NCBI GenBank assembly: GCA_045580225.1
Contig: JAZNNJ010000028.1
Coordinates: 1 to 21,340, forward strand
Reading direction: 5' to 3'
DNA length: 21,340 nucleotides
DNA from: CAUUCF01 sp045580225
Lineage (GTDB): Bacteria > Pseudomonadota > Gammaproteobacteria > UBA9339
The position numbers and the translations under genes are program-made. Positions 7,985 through 14,712 of this stretch are shown here, in pieces; the stretch's first letter is position 1, and every line of letters starts with the position of its first letter. Below the pieces are notes generated by a model. The model saw only the letters and a list, made by a program, of their open reading frames with translations. It was not told the origin of the DNA and searched no databases.

Positions 7985-8977
7985 ATGTCAGTGAAGAAAA
8001 GAATTTTAACCGGTGACCGACCTACAGGTAGATTACATCTTGGCCATTATATTGGTAGTTTACAAAATCGGGTGAAATTGCAGGATGAGTACGATACTTT
8101 CATTTTAATAGCTGATATCCAAGCACTAACGACTCATTTTGAAAGACCTCAATTAATTCGAGATAGTATTCTTGAGGTAGCTATTGATAATCTTTCGGTG
8201 GGATTGGATCCTAATAAAGTAAAATTAGTTTTACAATCACATGTGCCGGCTATTGCAGAGTTAACTATATTTTTATCGATGTTGGTTTCTGTAAACGTTT
8301 TACGGCATAATCCAACTACTAAAACTGAAGCCGCTCAGTATGGCTACGATGAATTAACTTATGGTTTTTTAGGTTATCCGGTTAGTCAGTCGGCAGATAT
8401 TGCGACATTTGAAGCAGATTTAGTACCGGTAGGGGAAGATCAATTACCTCATATGGAATTAACTAGAAAATTAGTTCGTCGATTTAACGAAATTTATTTG
8501 CCAGTTTTAAAAGAACCGCAACATTTGTTGAGTAGTTGTTCGCGGTTAATAGGGTTAGATGGTAACAGTAAGATGGGTAAAAGTTTAGGTAATGCTATTT
8601 ACTTATCTGATGATTCAGAAGTAGTCGCTAGTAAAGTAAAGATGGCAATTACTGACCCGGCGCGTATTAGGTCTAACGATCCTGGGCATCCAGAAGTGTG
8701 CATAGTTAATAAATATCATGAAATTTTTACTTCCAGTGAACGTAAGAATATTTGTGAAATGTGTCGTAAAGGTACAATAGGTTGTGTGGCATGTAAGAGA
8801 AAATTAGTTGAAAGTTTAGATAGTTTGCTAGATCCCATTCGTCAGAAGCGCGCTTATTATGAAAATCATCAACAAGAAGTAGTTGATATTATAAATAACG
8901 GTACAAATATTGCTTGTAATATAGGTCAAGAAACAGTAAAGAAAGTTAAGGACGCAATGCATTTAAAATTAGATTAA
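7985..8977 (+). CDS. trpS: Tryptophan-tRNA ligase, with Cys-cluster motif
   Basis: Class I aminoacyl-tRNA synthetase that charges tRNA-Trp. HIGH motif HLGH at residues 18-21 (TGRLHLGHYIG) and KMSKS variant KMGKS at 196-200 (DGNSKMGKSLGNAIYLSDD). The tryptophan-pocket region includes PVSQSADIATFEADLVPVGEDQ. A cysteine group C239, C257, C260, C267, C270 contains C-x20-C-x6-C-x2-C, close to the C-x22-C-x6-C-x2-C pattern that binds a [4Fe-4S] cluster in Thermotoga maritima TrpRS. The frame opens at GTG 7976, with ATG at 7979 and 7985. I chose ATG 7985 because AGGTG (7974-7978) sits 6 nt upstream; this gives 330 aa, normal for the family. Confidence 0.95.
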   Translation: MSVKKRILTGDRPTGRLHLGHYIGSLQNRVKLQDEYDTFILIADIQALTTHFERPQLIRDSILEVAIDNLSVGLDPNKVKLVLQSHVPAIAELTIFLSMLVSVNVLRHNPTTKTEAAQYGYDELTYGFLGYPVSQSADIATFEADLVPVGEDQLPHMELTRKLVRRFNEIYLPVLKEPQHLLSSCSRLIGLDGNSKMGKSLGNAIYLSDDSEVVASKVKMAITDPARIRSNDPGHPEVCIVNKYHEIFTSSERKNICEMCRKGTIGCVACKRKLVESLDSLLDPIRQKRAYYENHQQEVVDIINNGTNIACNIGQETVKKVKDAMHLKLD

Positions 8978-9065
8978 TTACCAAATTTACGAAAGTTTTT
9001 AGGATTTAATGGTAAACAGTATTCAATGAAAAGCGTACACACTTTTATCCTATGTACAATTAAAA

Positions 9066-9095
9066 AATACTACAAATAATACTACAAATATTTGT
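9066..9095. repeat. 12-bp tandem duplication and 12-bp palindrome
   Basis: AATACTACAAAT occurs twice in direct succession (9066-9077 and 9078-9089). The second copy overlaps a perfect palindrome ACAAATATTTGT (9084-9095). They lie in the 133-nt gap between trpS and the convergent accessory gene pair. On the minus strand the palindrome is followed by T-rich sequence, so it could help end transcription from the pair, but the stem is A/T only and weak. Confidence 0.5.
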
Positions 9096-9110
9096 TCTCA
9101 AATAATGTAT

Positions 9111-9404
9111 TCAAGAAGTCCAAGTTGTAGGCATATCATCAAAAGTTAATATCGCTTTATTATCAATATACAGAGTGTACATGGGTTCTTCTGGAAAGTT
9201 ATTCAATTTAATTTTCCAGACTAAATTATTAATTTCTTTCTTGTATGGAAAATCAATATTATCTGGATCATTATTTTGTTCCCATTTTATTTGTTTTTCA
9301 AAAAGGATGGATGAAATATTATCATAATTTTCATGATTAATTTCTTTAAATAAACCAAACTTTTCTATCATTTCATTTAATATTTTTTCGTTAACTTTTG
9401 TCAT
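9111..9404 (-). CDS. Small hypothetical protein, possible immunity partner of the 190-aa upstream protein
   Basis: Not a family I can name. The 97-aa product is small, soluble and acidic, without a signal peptide or membrane segment. The N-terminal half is helical and charged (KILNEMIEKFGLFKEI); the C-terminal half looks like a compact beta-rich fold with VWKIKLNNFPEEPMYTLYID and a closing FDDMPTTW. This FPxEPxYTL-x-FDDxPxxW pattern resembles, from memory only, small proteins encoded beside putative toxins or effectors. It starts 25 nt after the 190-aa gene on the same strand, as immunity genes usually follow their toxin. That pairing is inference from size, order and composition. The start has only a weak GAG upstream. 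The reading frame is intact. Confidence 0.7.
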   Translation of the reverse strand: MTKVNEKILNEMIEKFGLFKEINHENYDNISSILFEKQIKWEQNNDPDNIDFPYKKEINNLVWKIKLNNFPEEPMYTLYIDNKAILTFDDMPTTWTS

Positions 9405-9429
9405 GCATTAATCTCGATAAATAATTAAT

Positions 9430-10002
9430 TTAAAAATTTAATTGATTTTTTGGTTCAGAATTAAAAAATTGTTTTACAAAATTTACAATACCGGCTGTAG
9501 CACTTCCAACTATCTGGTAAGCATTACTTATTGCGTTATTTGCGCTATCATATACAGCTAATAAGCCAGTTTCATTAAGTAAATTAACCCACTTATTGGT
9601 TTTAGTAGAAGAGCTAATAATTTTTCTATACGTATTGTCGATGTCTAGTTCGTTTTTATTTTTATTAATTAAATATTCAAATGTAGGTCCATCTTTATTG
9701 CCATAAGTTTTCTCATCCCGTGCTTCTAAAATTGATCTTTCGTTATCTTTCATGAAATCTCTAGTATGCATTCTAGCTTCATGGCGCATCTTATAAGATA
9801 TGTATGCCTGTTCCTCTAAAGAAAAACCATGATTATCGTTGAAATTAGAAGAAAATTCTTGCATAAATGCATTATACCAACTCCTGATCTGCGAATTAGA
9901 CGCAGGTTTTTTAAGAGATCCAATTTGACTGTTAACTAGAAATTTACATTTAACACATAATTCTTTGATGTGTAAATTTAATTCATCTTTTTTCATTTTC
10001 AT
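9430..10002 (-). CDS. Hypothetical protein, possible orphan effector/toxin-like domain
   Basis: Function unknown. The 190-aa product has a basic N-terminus with one C-x2-C pair (C16, C19), a helical middle (residues 33-90, with SWYNAFMQEF and EEQAYISYKMRHEARMHTRDF), a distinctive block around 94-112 (EARDEKTYGNKDGPTFEYLI), then YRKIISSSTKTNKWVN, and a hydrophobic, Ala/Val-rich helix near residues 150-180. The YGNxDGPTFxxL and SSxxTNxxVN blocks resemble, from memory, a domain in accessory proteins of Gram-negative bacteria found near secretion-linked effectors; I could not verify this. It has its own near-consensus promoter and is followed by a small protein, suggesting a two-gene module inserted between core genes. 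There is no export signal. A phage or regulatory role is also possible. Confidence 0.75.
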   Translation of the reverse strand: MKMKKDELNLHIKELCVKCKFLVNSQIGSLKKPASNSQIRSWYNAFMQEFSSNFNDNHGFSLEEQAYISYKMRHEARMHTRDFMKDNERSILEARDEKTYGNKDGPTFEYLINKNKNELDIDNTYRKIISSSTKTNKWVNLLNETGLLAVYDSANNAISNAYQIVGSATAGIVNFVKQFFNSEPKNQLNF

Positions 10003-10007
10003 ATGTC

Positions 10008-10064
10008 TACTCGCATTCTGCTAACAATGATAAAATTAAATAATAATTATGTCAAGTGCGAGTA
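10008..10064 (-). promoter_or_regulatory. Near-consensus promoter with flanking inverted repeat upstream of the 190-aa gene
   Basis: On the minus strand, TTGACA (10050-10055, perfect -35), a 17-nt spacer and TATCAT (10027-10032, five of six) form the best promoter in the window. It is bracketed by an 8-bp inverted repeat: TACTCGCA just upstream of the -35 and TGCGAGTA between the expected start site and the ATG (plus-strand positions 10057-10064 and 10008-10015). The downstream copy ends 5 nt before the start codon and overlaps the likely ribosome binding site. The arrangement suggests an operator pair, but no regulator gene is adjacent. Confidence 0.65.
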
Positions 10065-10125
10065 ACATATAAAAAAAATATTTTAAATAAGTAATTAATG
10101 GTTATAAATGTAGGAACCTGATTAT

Positions 10126-10848
10126 CTATTTATTATCGTTATTTTTAAAGATTCCCATTAATAGTTGCATTTCATCATAACTTAGTCTAGATCTATTAAA
10201 TATATTTTTTATTTTTATTAAAACACTATTTCTTTCGAAGCCTATTTTTGGTAACCAGCTACTCAAGTAATGGTAGAAAATAGCATAATCTTTGCTAGTA
10301 GCTAAACGGATTAATTTGTTTGGTAGATTATTGCTAACTTGTTGATAAAGTTTTGCTAGTTCGTAAGCAATAATTTGTACTGCCGAAGCAAGATTTAGAG
10401 AGCTATATAGAGGGTTAGCTGGAATATAGATTTGGTAATGACAATGGTTTAATTCTTCATTAGATAAACCATTATTTTCTCTTCCAAATAAAATAGCTAT
10501 TTTTTGTTTATTTTCCTTTTTTAAAAACTCGCATAAATTATAGGAACTTATTTTAGGGAGTGAAATTCCTCGATTTCTAATGCTAGTTCCAAAAACTAAA
10601 TTACAATTTTCGATTGCTTGCGAAAGCCGTTTAACGACGATTACGTTATTTAAAACGTCTGTAGCACCTGCGGCTCTAGCTGTGGCTACATCGTTTGGAA
10701 GTGATATTTTGGGATTAACTAAATACAAATTTCTGTGCGACATTACTTTAATTGCTCTAGCAGCGGCTCCAATATTACCAGGGTGTGACGGTTCCACTAA
10801 AACGAAACGTATTTCTGAACAGTTAGAATCTAATTTTTCTTTTTCCAT
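10126..10848 (-). CDS. trmJ: tRNA (cytidine/uridine-2'-O-)-methyltransferase TrmJ
   Basis: SPOUT methyltransferase that 2'-O-methylates position 32 of several tRNAs with S-adenosylmethionine. Family motifs are all present: VLVEPSHPGNIGAAARAIK (residues 17-34), ARAAGATDVL, FGRENNGLSNEEL (121-133) and IPANPLYSSLNLASAVQIIAYEL (142-164), the last two forming the knotted cofactor site. The C-terminal helical extension matches TrmJ rather than TrmL. The length of 240 aa is close to the 246 aa of E. coli. Its first 19 nt overlap the folA 3' end in another frame, indicating an operon. In many gammaproteobacteria trmJ sits beside iscR and the isc genes; here it does not. Confidence 0.95.
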   Translation of the reverse strand: MEKEKLDSNCSEIRFVLVEPSHPGNIGAAARAIKVMSHRNLYLVNPKISLPNDVATARAAGATDVLNNVIVVKRLSQAIENCNLVFGTSIRNRGISLPKISSYNLCEFLKKENKQKIAILFGRENNGLSNEELNHCHYQIYIPANPLYSSLNLASAVQIIAYELAKLYQQVSNNLPNKLIRLATSKDYAIFYHYLSSWLPKIGFERNSVLIKIKNIFNRSRLSYDEMQLLMGIFKNNDNK

Positions 10849-11321
10849 ATGGTAAAATTGATCTTAATATCGTCAAAATATTTTGAATTAAAGTCTATTA
10901 TACGCCAATTTTTTAATTGTTCCAAAGGGAAATAAGTATCCCCTGTATAGTATTTTTGAATAAAATTTAATTCCAAACTACTCGCTATAGGAAAAAAAGA
11001 ACGATATACTTCGCCTCCACCGATCACCAAAAAATTCTCGTTGCGCCATTGTTGCACGATATTATTTACTGAACCGAAAACTTGTAACTCCCCATTATTG
11101 GTACAAAAAGTAGTACCAATTTTTTTTCCCAATATTCCTATTTTACGAACACCCAAATCTCTACTTGGTAATTCCTGGTAAGTTTTACGACCAATTACAA
11201 CACAGGAACCATCTATCCTTTTTCTAAACCACTCTAACTCTTTTGGTATCGACCATGGCAGCTTTCCCTGATTACCTATCACACCATTTTTAGCTATAGC
11301 TGCCACCAAAACACAATTCAT
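10830..11321 (-). CDS. folA: Dihydrofolate reductase
   Basis: Reduces dihydrofolate to tetrahydrofolate with NADPH, sustaining thymidylate and purine synthesis. The N-terminus VAAIAKNGVIGNQGKLPW is typical; the catalytic acid is Glu28 in IPKELEWF, where E. coli has Asp27. NADPH-binding elements are VVIGRKTYQELPS and FLVIGGGEVYRSF; GDTYFP closes the fold. The length of 163 aa is normal. It begins 13 nt after the rplS stop with no visible Shine-Dalgarno site and runs 19 nt into trmJ. A Glu catalytic acid is usual in vertebrate DHFR and less common in bacteria; it should be functional. Thymidylate synthase is not in this window. Confidence 0.95.
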   Translation of the reverse strand: MNCVLVAAIAKNGVIGNQGKLPWSIPKELEWFRKRIDGSCVVIGRKTYQELPSRDLGVRKIGILGKKIGTTFCTNNGELQVFGSVNNIVQQWRNENFLVIGGGEVYRSFFPIASSLELNFIQKYYTGDTYFPLEQLKNWRIIDFNSKYFDDIKINFTIWKKKN

Positions 11322-11334
11322 CAGTTTTATTTAG

Positions 11335-11706
11335 TTAACCAGCATTTTTTTTGGAGCTTACCAATTTTTCTTTAATTCTTGCCTTTTTGCCTGATAAATT
11401 TCTTAAATAATATAATTTAGCTTTACGTACATCACCACGCATTTGTAAAGAAATACTCTCAATCAACGGGCTGTAAGTTTGAAAAACTCGTTCAATGCCG
11501 TTACCTTGAGTAACCTTTCTCACAGTAAAAGAAGAATTGATCCCCCTATTTTTTTTAGCAATCACCACTCCTTCATAAGCTTGTAAGCGTTCGCGCTCAC
11601 CTTCTTTTATTCTGACCTTTACGGTTACAGTATCACCCACGCTGAATTGCGGAATTTGACGATTAGCAATTTGTTCTAATTCTAATTCTTTAATAATCTT
11701 ATGCAT
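11335..11706 (-). CDS. rplS: 50S ribosomal protein L19
   Basis: Large-subunit protein at the 30S-50S interface. The 123-aa product carries the full L19 signature: IPQFSVGDTVTVKVRIKEG, RLQAYEGVVIAKKNRGI, SSFTVRKVTQGNGIERVF, and the basic tail RRGDV-like MRGDVRKAKLYYLRNLSGKKARI. It is slightly longer than E. coli L19 (115 aa) at the C-terminus. A good binding site, GGAAGAGAG on the minus strand (11715-11723), precedes the ATG. It leads an rplS-folA-trmJ operon instead of ending the usual rpsP-rimM-trmD-rplS operon. Confidence 0.97.
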   Translation of the reverse strand: MHKIIKELELEQIANRQIPQFSVGDTVTVKVRIKEGERERLQAYEGVVIAKKNRGINSSFTVRKVTQGNGIERVFQTYSPLIESISLQMRGDVRKAKLYYLRNLSGKKARIKEKLVSSKKNAG

Positions 11707-11735
11707 AAATATAACTCTCTTCCAAACTTTTGAGT

Positions 11736-11764
11736 ATTTAACAACACCTATTCTAAACTGTCAA
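11736..11764 (-). promoter_or_regulatory. Promoter of the rplS-folA-trmJ operon
   Basis: On the minus strand, a perfect TTGACA (11759-11764), a 17-nt spacer and TTAAAT (11736-11741, four of six) lie about 30 nt upstream of the rplS ATG. Box quality, exact spacing and position before a ribosomal protein gene support it. Confidence 0.65.
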
Positions 11765-11827
11765 GCACCAAAATACGTGAATGGTTGGTCTAAAATAGGA
11801 AATATGTAGTTATTAGTTCTATACGCA

Positions 11828-11845
11828 ACAGCTAGTTGTAGCTGT
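11828..11845. repeat. Short perfect inverted repeat between divergent operons
   Basis: ACAGCTA and TAGCTGT (7 bp) enclose a GTTG loop. It lies in the 220-nt gap between rplS and yicC. No T run follows on either strand, so it is not an obvious terminator; it may be an operator or a leader hairpin, or chance. The rest of the gap holds the rplS promoter and no clear yicC promoter. Confidence 0.4.
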
Positions 11846-11926
11846 AAATAATGAACTTGATACCTTGATAAAGTTGTAAAATCATGTCAAAATCTTCCTA
11901 GATATTTAAGAGTTCCGGAGATTCTA

Positions 11927-12784
11927 ATGGTTCGTAGTATGACAGCATTTGCTAGACAAACGTTTAGTATGCAAGGTGGAGAGTTAGTAGTTGTAGTTCG
12001 GTCAGTTAATCATCGTTTTTTCGATTTAAATTTGAAATTACCAGAGAGTTTACAGGTTTTTGAATGGAAAATCAGAAATTTGTTTAAAAATGAATTAAAA
12101 CGTGGGAAAATTGATTGTACTTTTTCTTATAATAATCAACAAAATGATGTTTTGAGCTTGGATGAGACAGTTTTAAAAGAATTGAGAAATAATCATTTGG
12201 TCTTGCAAAAATATTTTCCAGAAGTTCAGGTAGAATTGACTCGTTTTATGAATTGGCCAGGATTGCTTAAAAAACAAGATTTTATTTTTAATGAGGAAGA
12301 CGTTTTAGATAAATGTGTAATAATCATTGATAAACTTAAAGATATGCAAGGGGATGAAGGTAAAAATTTAGCAAAATTTATTAAAATTCGTTTGGATGAA
12401 ATTAAAAATATTGTGGATAGTATAGAGGTAAATGCCAAAAAATCCGTAAAAGATTACAGAAATCAATTAATAAAACGAGTATCTAGTTTGGTTTCAGAGG
12501 ATATTGATCGGGGTATTTTAGAACAGCAGATAATTTATTTTGCGGAAAAAACAGATATATCGGAAGAATTAGATCGTTTAAAAGCGCACGTATTAGCTGT
12601 TTACAAAATATTAGACGATGATGTTGATGATGTAGGTAAGAAATTAGATTTTTTAATGCAAGAATTTAATAGAGAAGCGAATACTTTATCTTCTAAAGCT
12701 GCGAATTTAGCAATTACTGAATCAGCAGTTAATTTGAAAGTATTGATTGAGCAAATGAGAGAACAAGTACAGAATATTTTATGA
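11927..12784 (+). CDS. yicC: YicC family endoribonuclease
   Basis: YicC-family proteins are metal-dependent endoribonucleases implicated in RNA turnover. The 285-aa protein (287 in E. coli) has the N-terminal YicC domain starting MVRSMTAFARQTF, with VVVRSVNHRFFDLNLKLPE and RGKIDCTFSY, and the C-terminal DUF1732 region with EEDV-type helices ending KLDFLMQEFNREANTLSSKA, then LKVLIEQMREQVQNIL, the diagnostic block of this family. A clear binding site, CCGGAG (11915-11920), precedes the ATG. The stop overlaps the rph start as ATGA. In E. coli yicC and rph are divergent neighbours; here they are co-directional and coupled, consistent with a shared RNA-processing role. Confidence 0.95.
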   Translation: MVRSMTAFARQTFSMQGGELVVVVRSVNHRFFDLNLKLPESLQVFEWKIRNLFKNELKRGKIDCTFSYNNQQNDVLSLDETVLKELRNNHLVLQKYFPEVQVELTRFMNWPGLLKKQDFIFNEEDVLDKCVIIIDKLKDMQGDEGKNLAKFIKIRLDEIKNIVDSIEVNAKKSVKDYRNQLIKRVSSLVSEDIDRGILEQQIIYFAEKTDISEELDRLKAHVLAVYKILDDDVDDVGKKLDFLMQEFNREANTLSSKAANLAITESAVNLKVLIEQMREQVQNIL

Positions 12785-13485
12785 GAATTAATAAGTTACG
12801 CGAAGTTAAGATTACCCGAAATTTTACCAAATATGCGGAAGGCTCAGTGTTGATAGAAGTAGGAAATACCAAAGTATTGTGTAATGCTAGTATTGTTAAT
12901 GGGGTTCCGCGTTTTCTAAAAGATTTGGGTCAAGGTTGGATTACGGCTGAATATGGAATGTTGCCAAGGGCTACTCATTCTAGGGGGGAAAGGGAAGCGG
13001 CTAAGGGAAAACAGTCTGGAAGAACACAGGAAATTCAGCGTTTAATCGGTAGAGCTTTGCGAAGTACTACGGATTTACGAGTTTTAGGAGAAGTAACAAT
13101 TGTATGTGATTGTGATGTACTGCAAGCAGATGGTGGTACTCGTACTGTTTCTATTACTGGAGCGAGTATTGCTTTAATTGATGCTGTAAGTAAATTAGGA
13201 GGAAATTTCGGTAAAGGAAATTTTCCTGTAAAAAATTTAGTAGCTGCTGTATCAGTTGGAATTCAAAGTAATGGAGAAATTTGGTTAGATTTAAATTATC
13301 AAGAAGATAGTAACATTGGTGCAGATTTGAATATAGTGATGTTAGACAATGGTAATTTAGTTGAAGTACAAGGCACTGCCGAGCATAATGCTTTTGGACG
13401 CGAGCTTTTTAATCAAGCATTGGATGTAGCTGAATTAGGCATTAAAGAATTAATAAAATACCAAAAAGAGAGTTTAAGTTTATGA
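12781..13485 (+). CDS. rph: Ribonuclease PH
   Basis: Phosphorolytic 3'-5' exoribonuclease that trims tRNA precursors, acting as a hexamer. The N-terminus is slightly shortened: it begins MRINKLREVKITRNFTKYAEGS. The core is intact: GWITAEYGMLPRATHSRGERE, GRTQEIQRLIGRALR (phosphate-binding Arg region), CDVLQADGGTRTVSITGASIAL, and the catalytic acidic patch WLDLNYQEDSNIGADLNIVM. The length of 234 aa matches full-length RNase PH (about 238). It is flanked by ATGA overlaps with yicC (start) and clpX (stop), so the three genes form one translationally coupled unit without visible internal promoters. Confidence 0.96.
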   Translation: MRINKLREVKITRNFTKYAEGSVLIEVGNTKVLCNASIVNGVPRFLKDLGQGWITAEYGMLPRATHSRGEREAAKGKQSGRTQEIQRLIGRALRSTTDLRVLGEVTIVCDCDVLQADGGTRTVSITGASIALIDAVSKLGGNFGKGNFPVKNLVAAVSVGIQSNGEIWLDLNYQEDSNIGADLNIVMLDNGNLVEVQGTAEHNAFGRELFNQALDVAELGIKELIKYQKESLSL

Positions 13486-14696
13486 ATAGAATGTGTAGTT
13501 TTTGCGGCAAACATGATACATTACGGTTATTGGCTAACGAAAATGAAAATGTTTTTATTTGTGATGAATGTATTCGTGATTTTCAAGAATTAATAGCTGA
13601 TAGTAAAAATGAAGTTAGAAATGCAGATTTGGATTTAAAACTGTTTAAGCCGATTGAGATTAAAAATTTTTTAGATCAATATGTGGTAGGTCAAGAGTTT
13701 GCAAAAAAAAGTTTGAGTGTTGCAGTATATAGCCATTATCAGCGGCTATTAAATAAAAATAGTGGTGGAGAAGAGATAGAAATCAATAAGACGAATATTT
13801 TAATGATTGGTTCTACAGGAAGCGGTAAAACATTACTTGCTGAAGTTTTAGCAAAAGTTTTAGAGGTGCCCTTCGTAATTGCTGATGCTACTTCTTTGAC
13901 AGAGGCTGGTTATGTTGGAGATGATGTGGAAACGATGCTGCAGAAATTGCTAATAAAATGTAACTATGATGTTAAATTAGCAGAACGTGGGATAATTTAT
14001 TTGGATGAAGTTGATAAAATAGCTCGCAAAGGGGAAAATGTTTCAATTACTAGAGATGTTTCTGGAGAGGGAGTACAACAAGCTTTACTAAAAGTTATTG
14101 AAGGTACGATTGCAAGGGTGCCTTTACAAGGAAATAGAAAACATTCTCAACAGGAATGTATAGAGATTGATACTCGTAATATTTTATTTATCTGTGGAGG
14201 GGCTTTTGATGGTTTGGAGAAAATTATTCAGTCAAGGAGTAAACAGAGCGGCATAGGATTTTCTGCTGTAGTTTTAAAAGATGATAATCGAGATCGAAAT
14301 AATGAGTTATTGGATAAAGTTGAACCAGAAGATTTGATTAAGTATGGTTTAATTCCTGAATTTGTTGGTAGATTGCCGTTGATAACTGTGTTGAATAGTT
14401 TGGATGAGAATGATTTGGTTAAAATTTTGGTTGAACCTAAGAATGCTTTGATTAAACAGTACAAGAAATTGTTTGCTTTAGATGGTGTTGATTTCGTAAT
14501 AGAAGATGATGCTTTGCTTGAGGTTGCTAAAAAAGCGATTAAGCAGGGTATAGGAGCAAGAGGTTTACGTTCTATTTTAGAAAATATTCTACTAGATGTA
14601 CGTTTTCGAGCGCCTTCTATTAAAGGGTTAAAGCAGATAAAAATTACTTCGTCAGTTGTAAATGGTGATAGTGAACCTATATTGGTATTAGAATAG
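13482..14696 (+). CDS. clpX: ATP-dependent Clp protease ATP-binding subunit ClpX
   Basis: AAA+ unfoldase that feeds substrates to ClpP. The N-terminal zinc-binding domain uses C5, C8, C27 and C30. Walker A is GSTGSGKT (110-117), the pore-1 loop GYVGDDV (143-149), Walker B IIYLDEVD (171-178), the RKH loop is at 219-221, and the ClpP-docking IGF tripeptide is at 258-260. EFVGRLPLI carries the arginine-finger region, and GIGARGLRSILENILLDVRF is the C-terminal sensor-2 helix. The 404-aa length is near the E. coli 424. The IGF loop argues that ClpP is retained elsewhere, although clpP does not precede clpX as it normally does; rph does, overlapping by ATGA. Confidence 0.97.
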   Translation: MNRMCSFCGKHDTLRLLANENENVFICDECIRDFQELIADSKNEVRNADLDLKLFKPIEIKNFLDQYVVGQEFAKKSLSVAVYSHYQRLLNKNSGGEEIEINKTNILMIGSTGSGKTLLAEVLAKVLEVPFVIADATSLTEAGYVGDDVETMLQKLLIKCNYDVKLAERGIIYLDEVDKIARKGENVSITRDVSGEGVQQALLKVIEGTIARVPLQGNRKHSQQECIEIDTRNILFICGGAFDGLEKIIQSRSKQSGIGFSAVVLKDDNRDRNNELLDKVEPEDLIKYGLIPEFVGRLPLITVLNSLDENDLVKILVEPKNALIKQYKKLFALDGVDFVIEDDALLEVAKKAIKQGIGARGLRSILENILLDVRFRAPSIKGLKQIKITSSVVNGDSEPILVLE

Positions 14697-14712
14697 TTAT
14701 CAAAAAATTATT

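Noticed and set aside
8978..9015. Inverted repeat TTACCA (8978-8983) with TGGTAA (9010-9015) as a trpS terminator.
   Set aside because: Only 6 bp with a 26-nt loop and no T run; too weak to call a terminator.
10580..10855. Plus-strand 91-codon open frame opposite trmJ.
   Set aside because: It is antisense to conserved TrmJ motifs and has no ribosome binding site or recognisable product.
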